Position numbers and translations under genes: made by a program. From Calliopum simillimum (taxonomy: Eukaryota; Arthropoda; Insecta; Diptera; Lauxaniidae): a stretch of DNA of 64,000 bases. Positions 33,993 to 45,930 of the stretch are shown here, piece after piece (position 1 is the first letter of the stretch; every line of letters begins with the position of its first letter). The notes under the pieces were generated by a model that was given only the letters and a program-made list of their open reading frames with translations, searched no databases and was not told the DNA's origin. The stretch lies in assembly GCA_951812925.1 (NCBI GenBank), contig OX638369.1, positions 43,581,061 to 43,645,060 on the forward strand, in the 5' to 3' direction.

Positions 33993-36900
33993 TTAAGTCA
34001 TTGTTTTGTTATATTTTCGTTTCTTCCTATATACATTCTGCTCTAAATCGCTGTTTAACAATCTTATTCTAGAATACATTCTCGTTTTGAAAAATATCTT
34101 TTTAACATTCTCACCGCAATTAATCTGATTGGCTAGATTTAAAAGTTGCTCTAAGTAGTTGGAAGTAATACGGACTTTGTCTTCATTAAATTCAATGAAA
34201 ATGTTATCTAAGCACTTGATGTGATAAATTAATTCATCTGTTGGTTTTAGTAAACCATCTTCATCGACATAGTTCATCCATGTTAAGGAATTGTTCGCTT
34301 CTTCATCAACCGATATGACAGGGTTTTCATTGTGCAACTTCTGACAAATATATCTCGCAAGGTGCTCAATATCACCGTCTTCAGTGATGATACCATCATC
34401 CTCATTAGAAGCTGAATTTGCATCTGATGACTGTTTAGTGGCTTTTAAAACTGGTCCTGAAAAATATACATATTGTAAGAATTTAAAAACTGATAATTGT
34501 AAAATAACATGTAAAAACAATGAATATAAATTACCATTTTGTTCTTCTACGTCTGTTGTATCGTCCACTTCAACGTTAGTTCCCAATATTTGACTTCTCA
34601 AGCGATATTTGAATTGCTGGCAATTGGGGTGATCACTTAAACCCCCTCCTGTGGAACAAATAGTCCCAAAGAAGTTATCAAGGATTTCCTGATTCAACCT
34701 GTACGTTAAGATATATTTAAACCCGAAACGACTCTTCACATCATCAAATAACAGTTTCAATGCATTATTAACTTGAATAATTCCTGCAGATATAAATTTA
34801 TGAAATGGTGATCACCACTAGATTACTTTAAATTTTACCTTTTTGAAATTGTAGTAAGTTCGATTTGCCTATGACTCTCATATTCAATACTAATTCCGAC
34901 ATTTCATTTAAAATTTTGTTTTGGATATCAAGAGACATTCCATATGCAGGTATATGCTCTCTAGAGTCTTCTGTAGCAGTTCTTACATTCATTACATCGA
35001 ACCAATCATTCGTCTGAGGAATAGAAAAAATTGTTCTTTTTTTTTCAAATAAAATGTATGTATGTAGTAATTACGAGCTTAAGTAACTGATAACATTCTA
35101 TCCAATTCTCATCGTAAAAAAAACCCAAGCTTGCAGCTTGCGCTAATGATTGCGACGTTGTGTTGGAAAAAAGTTTAATGGCCAATTTAACTTTGTTTCT
35201 ATCATCTCCATCGACATCAAGGTGTTTGTTGGTAATTTTACATATTTTTGGAATCTCTGAAGGATCAAGTGAAATAAGTTTTGAAATAATGTCCTTCTTC
35301 ACTACATTTCCATCAATAATGAATCCGTGGTCAAGAAATTGATTACGCAACTGTTTTATTAAATGGGGCACATCCGCAAATACATATATATTATGATTAT
35401 CATAGCAAAACCTTAAATTATATGGATTATAGACAATATTGATTAAAAGATTCTAAAAAGAAAGATTACCAAGGCTTATCAGGCTCGATATCAAGATCAT
35501 TAAGCAATTTTCTGGTTTCACCTCCCAAATTTGCAACAATAGCAACTATATGATACCCACAGGCTTTAACTTTATCCAATATGTCAAATAAAATGGCTGT
35601 TGTCATTTGACTATCGAATGCATAGAAAATAGGATGTCTCCATTTTGCCTTAAGTCCTGAAAAAAGTTATATTATTATTAGGGGAAAGTGGGGAATCGTG
35701 GGCCATGGGGAATCGTGAGCCACCGCCACCTTTTGGCAGTATGTCGAGATAAATAGTTAAATGCAACTGTAATCGTTTTCTCTTAGCCTCAACTTATTTT
35801 TACATTGGTTGTTGACAAACGTACGCGTTTTATTTGCTTTGTACAATACTCGCCCAAAAAAAAGTATCTGCAAAACTTTTTTTGCGTGTTTGATTTCCAT
35901 CATTCTTGGACGAATTGCTACGACAAAACACAGGTAAATATGTTTTTTATTATCGTTAGACCTTTGCCTTTCAACATACAAAAGTAATTTTGCATGACAC
36001 TTCAACAAGTCAATTACACGCCGTTGTTTTGCAAAAAGTAGCTTGTGGGGAATCGTGAGCCACTTCGTGGGCCACCCGTGTTTTGACAATTTTCGTATCA
36101 ATACACATTTGTATGTTGTGTTTATCATGTTTTGTGCAAAATGGAGGCTGTGAATCAATAAATAAAACAATAAATACATATTTTGTATCAAATTTTCCTA
36201 TTTCCCAAATTGCGTATATGATTGATCGTGCATAACCCTTCTTCTTCATTTTGTCGATTAAAATAACGTTACTTGTCATTTCAACTAATTCAATAAAGTT
36301 TTGCATCATAATTGTTTGATTTTTACTTAATTACGGCGGTGGCCCACGATTCCCCACCATTTTTGAAAATTGCAAAAACACTAATTTTTTTCAAACCACG
36401 AAAAGTCGGAAAAATCAAAAGAATTGTTAGAAAGTGTAATAGTCAAAAGTTACCTAACTTCATGTAGAATAACATACCATATTACAATTTGCGAAATTTT
36501 TTATTTTTTTTGAAGATATTTAACAAAATAAAAACGTGGCCCACGATTCCCCACCTTCCCCTATATTTATAGTACAGTGTATTCACTTACCTCGCAGCAT
36601 AGCTACTTGCACATAACCACATGGAGCTATAGTCGTATCCGATGATCGGTCATATGAATAGCACTTTCTTATCGTCATTTCGTCGAAACTTAGCACGCAC
36701 ACTTTTTCATCTTCATCCAAATGTGTAGAAGCTGTTAATAATTTCATAACAGGCTCCAGTACTCCCGGCGAAATATTAATTTTTTGCGTCCATTTTTGAA
36801 GCGTGCGAATACCAGGAAGTGGATAGTTTTTTTTCCGCAGCAATGTATAAGTTTTTGGACTAGCGGCATACCACGTTATAGATTCAGCAATGTCAGCTTC

Positions 36901-39429
36901 AGACCATACCTGCCTTCTATTTCCGCTCTTCAATTTTTTGACTTGACCCTCCGAAAAAAGCTGGCGCAGACTATGTTCTAACTTGTTTTGATCCCTTTCG
37001 TTATTTTCTATAATTTTTTTTAATCCATTAATTTCGGAATTTGTTTTTTTCTCACGTTCTTTAAGTTTAAAGTTTTCTTTTTTAAGATTATCACTGAGAA
37101 AGAAAATTTAAGTCAGAAAATCAGTTTATTTTAAAATTTTTGTACAGGGATATAAACTTTTAGTGGAGTAAGTAACGTAAGCATTTTATTTCGGAACCCG
37201 GCAAAACTCTTTCGATTTAAAAGGCCAAAACTCAAAAATTTCCACTAACAAGTGATAACTATCAATGGCCAGTATAGAACGAAAAATGGTTGTCGTTGAA
37301 GTACTGAGCAACAATACAATAGCTCTAAGTGGACCAAACACCTTTACCGTGTCTATTTCTAGCGACAAAATTTTAATCAGACCAAGTTTAACAAATGCCA
37401 AGTTCAAAGACTAGAAAGTTTCATAAAACTTAGAAAAAACTTAAAATTTGATTTTGTAGTTTTTACGACCATTTAAATGCAAAATCCTTTGCCGTGTCAC
37501 GCCTTTACAGTGGATATTTTTAGTTATTTTAAAATATACTATGGATTTATTATTTTTATTAAGTTTATTATAATTTTGTAAGAACATCGTTCGGCAGATG
37601 ATAATTATGAAGAATGGAGTAAATCTTTTCTGCCAATTATCTGTTGCTGATTTTTAAAATAGCGGCTCTTCAAAAATAGTGTCTGCCACTTATTTTTCAA
37701 AATTGAATAAGCTTAAAATATAAGGTAAGTGCAAACGGCAGACATTTTTCGTGTTGCATTTTTGAGTTATTAATTATTTTCAATTTGTATGACATATAAA
37801 AATTAATTTCATCGTCAGGCAGAATACGTTTTTTGTGAATAGTTATATCAAAAAAACAAAAGAGTTCTAAGACCTATTTTTGCCTATAACTGTAATTTTG
37901 TAAATATATCATAAAAATATCACTATATTATGCGTAATACTCCTCTCGAATTCCCCAGAGCATAAAAATAAAAGAGGCAGAAGCTTTGCGTTCTGATAAT
38001 TTAAAGACAGACGCTTTTTTGTATATGATCATAGGATATCGAATATCTTAACATGGATACACGACATTATATGCAGTTTTCTACCTAGAATCCAAAATGT
38101 TAAATAAATGGCTGTGTAAAAATTCAGTTTTTCTAACTTTAAAAGGCAACGAAACCCACATTTTTACTTTATTTGCAAAAACCACGGGTAAAAACGTTTT
38201 GTGGTTTTCAAAAAATATCAAAGGTATTAATGTATTTCGTCCTATACTGAAATTCCCATCTGCTCTTTAACTTTTATGACAACTTGAATCTATTTTAACT
38301 ATTTGAGGCCTCGGAAGATTTTTTTTTCTTTTATTTCTTGACATGTATGGGTAACTGCAAATTTGGATGGCACGAGTATGCACATAAAATAAATAACTAA
38401 AATCGAAATTTTCAGTTTCAGTCAATATTCAGAGTATTTTTCGCGGTGGCAAAAAAAAAGAAGAAAAATCTTACATTTCTTGCTGAAGTTCATAAATTTG
38501 CTTCTCATTTTCATTAAGTGCAATAAATTCTTGTTTAATTTCAACCAGATCCGTTTTATAAGCATATTGGTGATCATTTGTAATTGCCAATTTCGTTTCT
38601 ATTTCACTTCGAAAGTCTGAAAAAGTAAAATAGTTAGTACGCAGGAATATTTCGTAGAAATTTTACTGCAGACCAATTTTGCATTCAAAGGTGTCTTCTG
38701 GTCGTAAAATTTCAACGCACTGTAATTGATAAGTTTCAGTTATCGGAGGAGTCAGGCTATCTTCTGGTAAATCTTGGTTACATTGATATTCTAAAAATTA
38801 AAAAGAAAAAAAAAAAATCTTCGTGCATGGACATGATTTAAACTGAGGTGCCGTCCATAAATAACGTAAATCGTCACCACCCTCTTCACCCATTTAAAAA
38901 AAAAAAAACACTCAATAAAAATGGGAAGAAAATTATGAACCCCTTTCCTCCAGAAGGCCTTACGTAATTTATAGACACCCCTTATTCCATTACAAACCAG
39001 AGCGCTGCGCTGAATTCAACTGCATAGTTTCAACATATTTTTCTTGAAAAGTTTTCGAACTGGATTTCGAAAAATCATCTGAATCGTATTGTTCTATATC
39101 AATAAACTGTTTAACTGTTGGCACAGTACCAGGTTTTAACTTATCACCGTCCTTTTTAGAGAATCCTTAAAAGATATTACCAGATAGTCATTTGAAATGC
39201 GCTACACACTATGCATATTCTTACCCCATTCATATCTTAAACTTCGTTCTATATCACTTGGAACGAAATGTAAACTGCAAATTCTGGCATTGGCGGTGTT
39301 GAAATCTTTAGGGCGGTTACAAAAATCTTTCCATTTCTTCTTTAATGTTGCATCCCCAGGAAATGAATAAAACTTACATTGCTTCCCCTTTCCATGAGCG
39401 CTGTTGCATTTATGGACCGCGCAACGCAT
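33993..39429 (-). CDS. P-element-derived THAP transposase-like gene, 10 exons
   Basis: Minus-strand join: 39429-39225, 39165-38998, 38790-38674, 38616-38475, 37093-36591, 35656-35470, 35411-35075, 35013-34839, 34783-34535, 34456-33993. Phases agree at all junctions, giving 848 aa without a stop. A THAP DNA-binding domain (1-88; C-x4-C ... C-x2-H, closing G-T-V-P-T) is followed by a coiled coil (about 165-255). The P-type RNase H fold starts at C-V-L-S-F-D-E (D348). The P catalytic set is D230, D303, D528, E531. Here the aligned positions are D348, N421 (exactly 73 residues on, as in P), E644 and D647, so three of four are changed. P transposase has 751 aa and 4 exons. No P-type terminal repeats are visible. 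Either a domesticated gene or a distant P/THAP9-like element. The exon 3 donor (G|GTCTGC) is weak. Confidence 0.85.
35681..36561. mobile_element. TA-flanked MITE, GGGGAATCGTGGGCCAC family, in a THAP-gene intron
   Basis: 881 bp. Inverted ends GGGGAAAGTGGGGAATCGTG and GGGGAAGGTGGGGAATCGTG (right, reversed), flanked by TA. The core GGGGAATCGTGRGCCAC recurs internally at about 35708 and 36052 and inverted at about 36340. Confidence 0.88.
38849..38988. mobile_element. Short MITE with CCGTCCATAAAT ends, in a THAP-gene intron
   Basis: Left GGTGCCGTCCATAAATAACG and right TTACGTAATTTATAGACACC are inverted relatives around a homopolymer-rich centre. About 140 bp. Confidence 0.6.
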
Positions 39430-40186
39430 TTTATTTTAATAAACAAAGTTAGAATTCTTACACTGGTTTTTATTTTTAAATCTTTCAAAAACTTTCGTTG
39501 GAAAAATCCTTTTCTTATTGCGTTGAAATAAATCATGCATTTAATCTTCCTTAAATTGGGGTATTCCAATCTTGTGAAAAGCTGTAGATTTATTCACTTG
39601 ATCTTTTGTTGTTTTTTTCACCTCCTTTTATTTCTAGTTTTATGTTGTTGATCTAAATATTGTATTGTGGGATTTTTTTAAACTAAATTTATTATTTAGT
39701 ATTCTACAAGAATAAGAAAATATACGCGTTGGAAGAGTCGGCCATATTTCATTCAGGGCTGCCGTTAGTAAAAAAGAATACCTAAGCCATGATTCAATTA
39801 CCTAGTCTTTCGTACGAAAAGATGAATATTGAAAAATTAACATTTAGGACATTGATATATGCATATACAATGGTAAGCAAATGTTAAGAAGAAACTCATA
39901 CAGCCACCAAAAAGAAAATAAAAATTTTGTTAAATAGATACACTTTTGTATATAATTAATAAAATTATGGTTTTCTTCTATATAACGCAAAAACATTCAG
40001 TGAAATTTCTTTAAATTATGCCAAATAAATTTTAAATTCAAAAAATGTTTGACAGCAAAACAGAAAACAGCTATTCTGAAACGTTTGCAATAGCAATTTA
40101 CCACAGTGTATGCTCACAGTTATTTACTTTTGCAAATCTGCATTTGCTACGATACAACAAGATCGTGAATACGCCTAATATGAATT
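39430..40186. other. Upstream region of the THAP gene
   Basis: Probable promoter side of the minus-strand THAP gene. AT-rich with no clear motif, and no P-type 31-bp terminal repeat that pairs with the 33-kb side. Confidence 0.4.
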
Positions 40187-40196
40187 CGATACCTTT

Positions 40197-41230
40197 CTGC
40201 CATACTTAAATTGGAGCGTCAGAGTTATTTTACTCTCAAAAATTTCTCATGTACATACAATTTGTATGACGCATACCGAAATTGTCAACGCACAAAGGGG
40301 TATTGTATGCGCTTTTACGCATTTAATTGAGAAAGAAAAATTTTTTGACGTACCGGCTTTTGTTGATACCGTTTTAAAGATAATTAAATTCTGCGTCACA
40401 AACAACAAAAATTGTTGACCTAACATTACTCGTGAAAATGTTCTACAAAAATACTCTTCAAAAAATTTCACTAGGGGTCACCAAAGACGGACATTCTTAA
40501 AACTTCAGAATAATGCGTAAAACATTTTATGACAATTTTCAATTTCCGTTTTTTATTGCTATTAAAAAAAAAAAATTCACTACATAATATGCAACTGCAT
40601 ATGCTTCTACTTTCTTATGCATAATTAACTAAAAAAATAAGTTATAATCCTCAATAGTCTGGATGAATTAATAGCGTGTTTTGGTATCAAATACCCCACT
40701 GTGCAACGCTACGCTTTTCGAATTTCCAATTTCGGCAAAGCGTTATGGACTGAACTTAGCTGCAGAAAAGTAAAAAAAAAAACAACAATATGATTTTGAC
40801 AAACAAATGACTTTAACGCAACGCTCTTTATTTTGGTATGGCGCTTGACGATTTTGTGTAACCATGATAATTGTACCATGTGTGTAACTGCCATACCAAT
40901 ATTGGAGCGTCAGGCGTTGCGTTATTTAAGGTTACACAAAAGCGCCAAGCGCCGTACCGAAATAAGGAGCGTTTCGTTGAAGTCATTTGTTTGTCAAAAT
41001 CATATTGTTGTTTCTTTTTTTACTTTTCTGCAGCTAACTTCACTCCATAGTGCTTTGTCAAAATTGGAAATTCGAATAGCTGAGCGTTGGCAATTTCGGT
41101 ATGCGCCATACAAATTGTATGTGCATAACATAAAAAATTTTTGACAGTAAAATAACGCTAACACTCCAATTTAGGTATAGCAGAAATGTTAAATAACGCA
41201 ACGCCTGACGCTCCAATTTAGGTATGGCAG
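40197..41230. mobile_element. Complex foldback element with CTGCCATAC ends
   Basis: Ends CTGCCATACTTAAATTGGAG and CTCCAATTTAGGTATGGCAG. The same 35-bp end module (with GGAGCGTCAGGCGTTGCGTT) recurs inside near 40890 and 41165, and 40690-40800 is inverted at 40930-41085. It sits inside the terminal repeat of MITE-1 copy 2. Confidence 0.8.
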
Positions 41231-41602
41231 TTAGAGTGCTATAATCCTATCTCCATTTTTTCAAATGTTGGGAAATTTAAAAAGAAGATTCCAAACAGTG
41301 GTTATTAAGAATTGTCTGCTATTTTGATATAACGATACATGCAATAATTTTAAATTGTATATTTTAACATAGTTTTATGTTTTAAACTTATTCTATTAAT
41401 TTCTAACAAAGTCCCAGGCAATTTATACTATGCCATTACTATTGCCCTTATTTGGAATTGAACTACTATTAAAATAAACGACACATTTAGTAAATTTATG
41501 AACGACACTTTCTCTTGTACAGAGGGCAGGGCATCTCCAATTAACAAATTAATGCCCAACGAGAACACAGTAGATACGATGCTGCAATTTTCAGGAGTTA
41601 GT

Positions 41603-41708
41603 GCTGGTTCACACGACAAACTAAATTGTCGGGCGATAGTACAATTTATAGACAAGCGGAGGGACCGCTACCCACCTCTTGCCTTAGTCGTGTGTGTGAA
41701 CCAGCTCT
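41603..41708. repeat. Short inverted repeat, GCTGGTTCACACGAC ends
   Basis: GTGCTGGTTCACACGAC on the left is mirrored by GTCGTGTGTGTGAACCAGC on the right, about 105 bp apart. A small MITE or hairpin. Confidence 0.6.
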
Positions 41709-42359
41709 TAGCCTCCTAGGCTTAAGCTATGTTTATAAAAAAAAATTTACCAAGTCTTTGTTAGGAGTAGCTCAATGACTGGGTGCCATATAGCACCGCA
41801 GGGCATTCATATACATTTGTGTTTTTTTTTTATGTAACAGGAAAAATTGCTAACTAGTGCCCAGCGGTGGTTTTTCAAATCATCACAACTAGTTTATTTT
41901 AAAACGAATTTTGTTGATTTTTACTCATTAGTCTTTTTAAAATAATACTGTTTACAAAGAGTTTCAAAATATATGAATAAATAACGATAGAATGTAATTC
42001 CTTAGTTCGAGTCATACGGAATCAAAATATTTTTCACTTTTCTGCCAACAAACAATCAAATAACGATAACTACCACGAACACTTGACATAAACAAACGAA
42101 AAAACGATTTCCAATTGCTGGAAAAATATCCAAATTCATACTTATCTGGTTTTCAAAGTCGTATCTTGTTGTGATTAATTTTAAATCATTTTTGAAGTTA
42201 ACTCAGTTTTGGATGCCGTATGGCATCGCTGGGCACTAATGGGTTGTATTGAACCAAAGAACGTAAATTGTCCCAATCTCATCCATGTCCGTTAAATGTT
42301 TTCAGAGATATGATAAATTATTTTTTTTTTTTTTGGAATCACGGAAAAACCAAGAAAAA

Positions 42360-43740
42360 ACAGTTTTAAACATTTTTGGCTCCGACATTCAAGGGGGACC
42401 CTTGGGTGAAAAAAAAATGTTTCCACTAAAATGTCGTTAAAAGTTATAAATCGCATAGAAAACAGGAAACAGGTACCGATAACACTGTGGAACAATTTCG
42501 AACTTTTTTTAAAACACATGAGAAAATCCAAAAAATTCTTAAAGTAGACGTTAAAAAAAAAATACCCGTGTCTCGTAGTTTTTCTCCAGCACGTCACATT
42601 TTTTTTTAATCGAGTTTTGAAGTTTTTTTTTCCACTGTATATGAAAAAAACAAAAATACCGCATTCTTGTGTTAAATCGATGAATTTAACTATATGATCC
42701 TTACATTTGAGGTGTATCATGTGTTCAGCAAACTTATGCAAGATATTACGGGAAATATTTTTTTAGAAACTTTTAACCCAGTTTGACCCCCACATGTGGG
42801 TCATTTTTGCCCTTTTCTAAAATAGGTACAAAAATTACACCCAAAACAGGGAAATATTGAGTCAGTATGTGCTACAAAAATATTTGCTATAAAATTTCAC
42901 TAATAGTTTCTAAACACGTAAAGGTCGAAATTTGAGCCCTAAACCAAAAAAATCGTTAAAATCAATTAGGACTTTTCACATTGCATATTAATTACATCCC
43001 TGACGCGCTTACCTTAAGTTTTAAGAATTTTTCGTCTTTGGCAACCCTTAATGAAATTTTTTGTAAGATAATTTTGCAAAATTTTTTAACCCGTTGTGGC
43101 TCAGTTTTAGGAAAAGAGGTCACAAAGACCCATAAAAACAGGATATAATGGGTTAATGTTTTCTAGGAAAATGATCCTTGTGTGATTTCATTATGATCTG
43201 GTGAGATCGAGTTTTGTCCAAAATGTTGTTTTAGAGTTTTACAGTGGGGTGAAATTTGGAAAATATTTATTGTTAGAACTGCTTACTGATTTCAACGATA
43301 TTTTTGCTTTCGGGATAAAATTTTGCTTTTTTAGTGTTCAGCAACTAGTAGTGAAATTGAATAGCAAATATTTCTGTAGTACATACTGACTCAATATTCC
43401 CCTGTTTTAGGTGTCATTTTTGTATCTTTTTAAGAAAAGGGCAAAAATTACCCACATGTGGAGGTTGTGCAGGGTTAAAATTTTCTACAAAAATATTCCC
43501 CGCAATATCTTGCATAAGTTTGCTGAACACATGATACACCTCAAATGTAAGGATCATATAGTAGTTAAATTCATCGATTTAACACAAGAATGCGGTATTT
43601 TTGTTTTTTTCATATACAGTGGAAAAAAAAACTTCAAAAATCGATTAAAAAAAAATGTGACGTGCTGGAGAAAAACCACGAGACACGGGTATTTTTTTTA
43701 ACGTCTGCTTTATGAATTTTTTGGATTTTCTCATGTGTTT
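42360..43740. mobile_element. Foldback element, family F1 copy 2
   Basis: About 220 bp at 42520-42745 is inverted at 43500-43735 (shared AATGCGGTATTTTTGTTTTT). Same family as 21825-22731. Centre carries CACATGTGGGTCATTTTTGC-type phrases and GGTCACAAAGACCCATAAAA. Confidence 0.8.
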
Positions 43741-43928
43741 TTTTTTTGTGTCGAACGGTGTAATCAAGGGTCCAAAAAAATTTTTTTACTAAAATGATTT
43801 ATAAAGTCATGAAACGCGTAGAAAACCCAAAAAAAAAGTGAAAATTTTATTTAAAAAATGCGACTTATGTATTTGAATATTCAGTGGAGATAGCACAGTA
43901 GCGCTCTTCAGAAAATTACAGTTTGGGG

Positions 43929-45742
43929 CAGACTTGGGGGTAATGCACTAAATTTTTTAGTTCATTGAGCTTTTCACTAATATTTAATGAATACTTTGAT
44001 AGTGAAACTTTTTCCACTACCACTAAATCTAATTAAAGATAGTGAAAATTTTCTCCATTAAATTTAGTGATAGTGGAAATTTTTTAGTTTTTGGAACAGA
44101 TGATGATTTACATTATTAGCTACCAACAATGAAAATACATTGATGGTCGGAGCTTACTGTTCAGTGTTTTAGAGTAAAACAACAATAAAAACACAAAAAA
44201 CAAGGCAAAAATACACATAAATAAAAAAAGCAAAAAAAAAAAAATTCATTTGATGGTAATGAAAAATTTTTCACTATCTAACAATTCATTAAATGATAGT
44301 GGAAAGTTTTTCACTATCATTAAAATTTAATGAAAATATCCAATAAAAATTGCACTAAATTTAGTGATAATGAAATTTTGTTTCATTGAATTTAATGAAA
44401 CATTAGTGGAAATTTTCATTAAAGTTTCATTAAATTCAATGAAACAAAATTTTTCTATCACTAAATTTAATGAAGCTTCTAATAAAACTTCTAAAGAATA
44501 TTTTTTTTAAAGTTTCATTAAATTCAATGAAACAAAATTTTACTATCACTAAATTTAATGAAGCTTCTAATGAAACTTCTAAAGAAAATTTTCATTAAAG
44601 TTTCATTAAATTCAATGAAATAAAATTTTTCTATCACTAAATTTAATGAAGCTTCTAATGAAACTTCTAAAGAAAATTTTCATTAAAGTTTCATTAAATT
44701 CAATGAAACAAAATTTTACTACCACTAAATTTAATGAAGCTTTTAATGAAACTTTTAATAGAATTTTTCATTAAAATCCAAGCTATTCGTTTACTCCGAG
44801 GTTTTGCAAGTTTTTAGACGAAAAGCTCTCGTTTAAGCATAAAACGTACATGAATGAGAGCTTTTTGGGTAAAAACTTGCAAAATCTTCGAATAAACGAA
44901 CAGACTGATTAAATTAAATTTATTGAAAGGGTTAGAATGAGTGGGAATAGTATCAGTTTGAAGGAGATTCATTAAAGTCAAATGCAAACACGACTTTTAG
45001 TTTTTGAAGTTCTTCAGACCCAAATAATTTCTACGCTTTGTCAACTAAATGCTTAAAACAGCTTTCGTAAGCTTTTTTAAATAATAGTAGGATTAATGTT
45101 CACGCAATCGTTTCGTACAAGATCTCGAAGGAAAAATTTAAAGATATCAAAATATTTTGACCTAGCACGGCACATTTTGTCTTAATTGAATTGAAATTTC
45201 CAATAAAAAAATCACTGAAGTTATTGAAAGTGAACATATATTCATTGAATTTAATGAAACATTAATGAAAATTTTCATTAAAGTTTCATTAAATTTAGTG
45301 ATAGTGAAAATTTGTTTCATTGGATTTAATGAAACATTAATGAAAATTTCCATTAAAGTTTCATTAAATTTAATGAAAGTGAAAATGTTTCATTAAATTT
45401 ATTGCAACATTTATTGAAAATTTTCATTAAAGTTTCATTAAATTCAATGGAACAAATTTTCACTTTCATTAGATTTAGTGATAATGGAAAATTTGCCATT
45501 ACCACTAAATCAATTTTTTGATAGTGAATGAATTTTCACTATCACTAAATTTAGTGGAAATATTATTTAAAACTTTTAACTAAATTTAGTGATAATGAAA
45601 ATCGTTTTCATTACCACTTAATGAATTTTTTGATAGTGAAGGATTTTGCACTAACACTAAATAAATTCCTTGATAGTGAATATTTTTTCACTAGCACTAA
45701 GTTTAGTGAAAAATAAAATCTAATGCAAAACCCCCAAGTCTG
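43929..45742. mobile_element. hAT-type MITE with 8-bp duplication GTTTGGGG
   Basis: 1814 bp. Ends CAGACTTGGGGGT.. and ..ACCCCCAAGTCTG (inverted), flanked by GTTTGGGG at 43921-43928 and 45743-45750. The uninserted MITE-1 copy 1 reads straight through the matching site (CAGTTTGGAGATGGG). The interior consists of iterated ATTTAATGAAA/TTTAGTGATAGTGAAA motifs in both orientations. Confidence 0.92.
44414..44768. repeat. Four 88-bp tandem repeats inside the hAT MITE
   Basis: Unit begins ATTTTCATTAAAGTTTCATT and includes CACTAAATTTAATGAAGCTT. Copies are over 90% alike by eye. Confidence 0.85.
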
Positions 45743-45930
45743 GTTTGGGGATAGGATTTTTCTTAATTCCCGAATATTTTGGTTTTTTTGTGGTATTTTG
45801 ACACTCCACAGTTTCCACTCGGTAAAGTAGCAAGGATACCATAACTGCAAAAATCTCAAAATCGCAAAAAGTGGAGATAGGACTAAGGTATCGATATGTT
45901 CTTGTTTTGTATGCAAGTACGGCAAAATAT

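Larger units (their letters stand above)
40187..45895. mobile_element. MITE-1 copy 2, expanded by nested insertions
   Basis: Same family as 3407-4078. The left end CGATACCTT at 40187 is separated from its continuation TTAGAGTGCTATAATCCTAT at 41231 by an inserted foldback. The right end ...GTGGAGATAGGACTAAGGTA runs to about 45895. Internal sequence matches copy 1 before and after further insertions at about 41500-43800 and 43929-45742. Confidence 0.8.

Noticed and set aside
33993..39429. Active P transposon
   Set aside because: No matching terminal repeats are visible and three catalytic positions are altered; kept as a possible domesticated gene.
44414..44768. Regular direct repeats resembling an array
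   Set aside because: The 88-bp units are contiguous without unique spacers and lie in a eukaryotic hAT MITE, so this is not a CRISPR.
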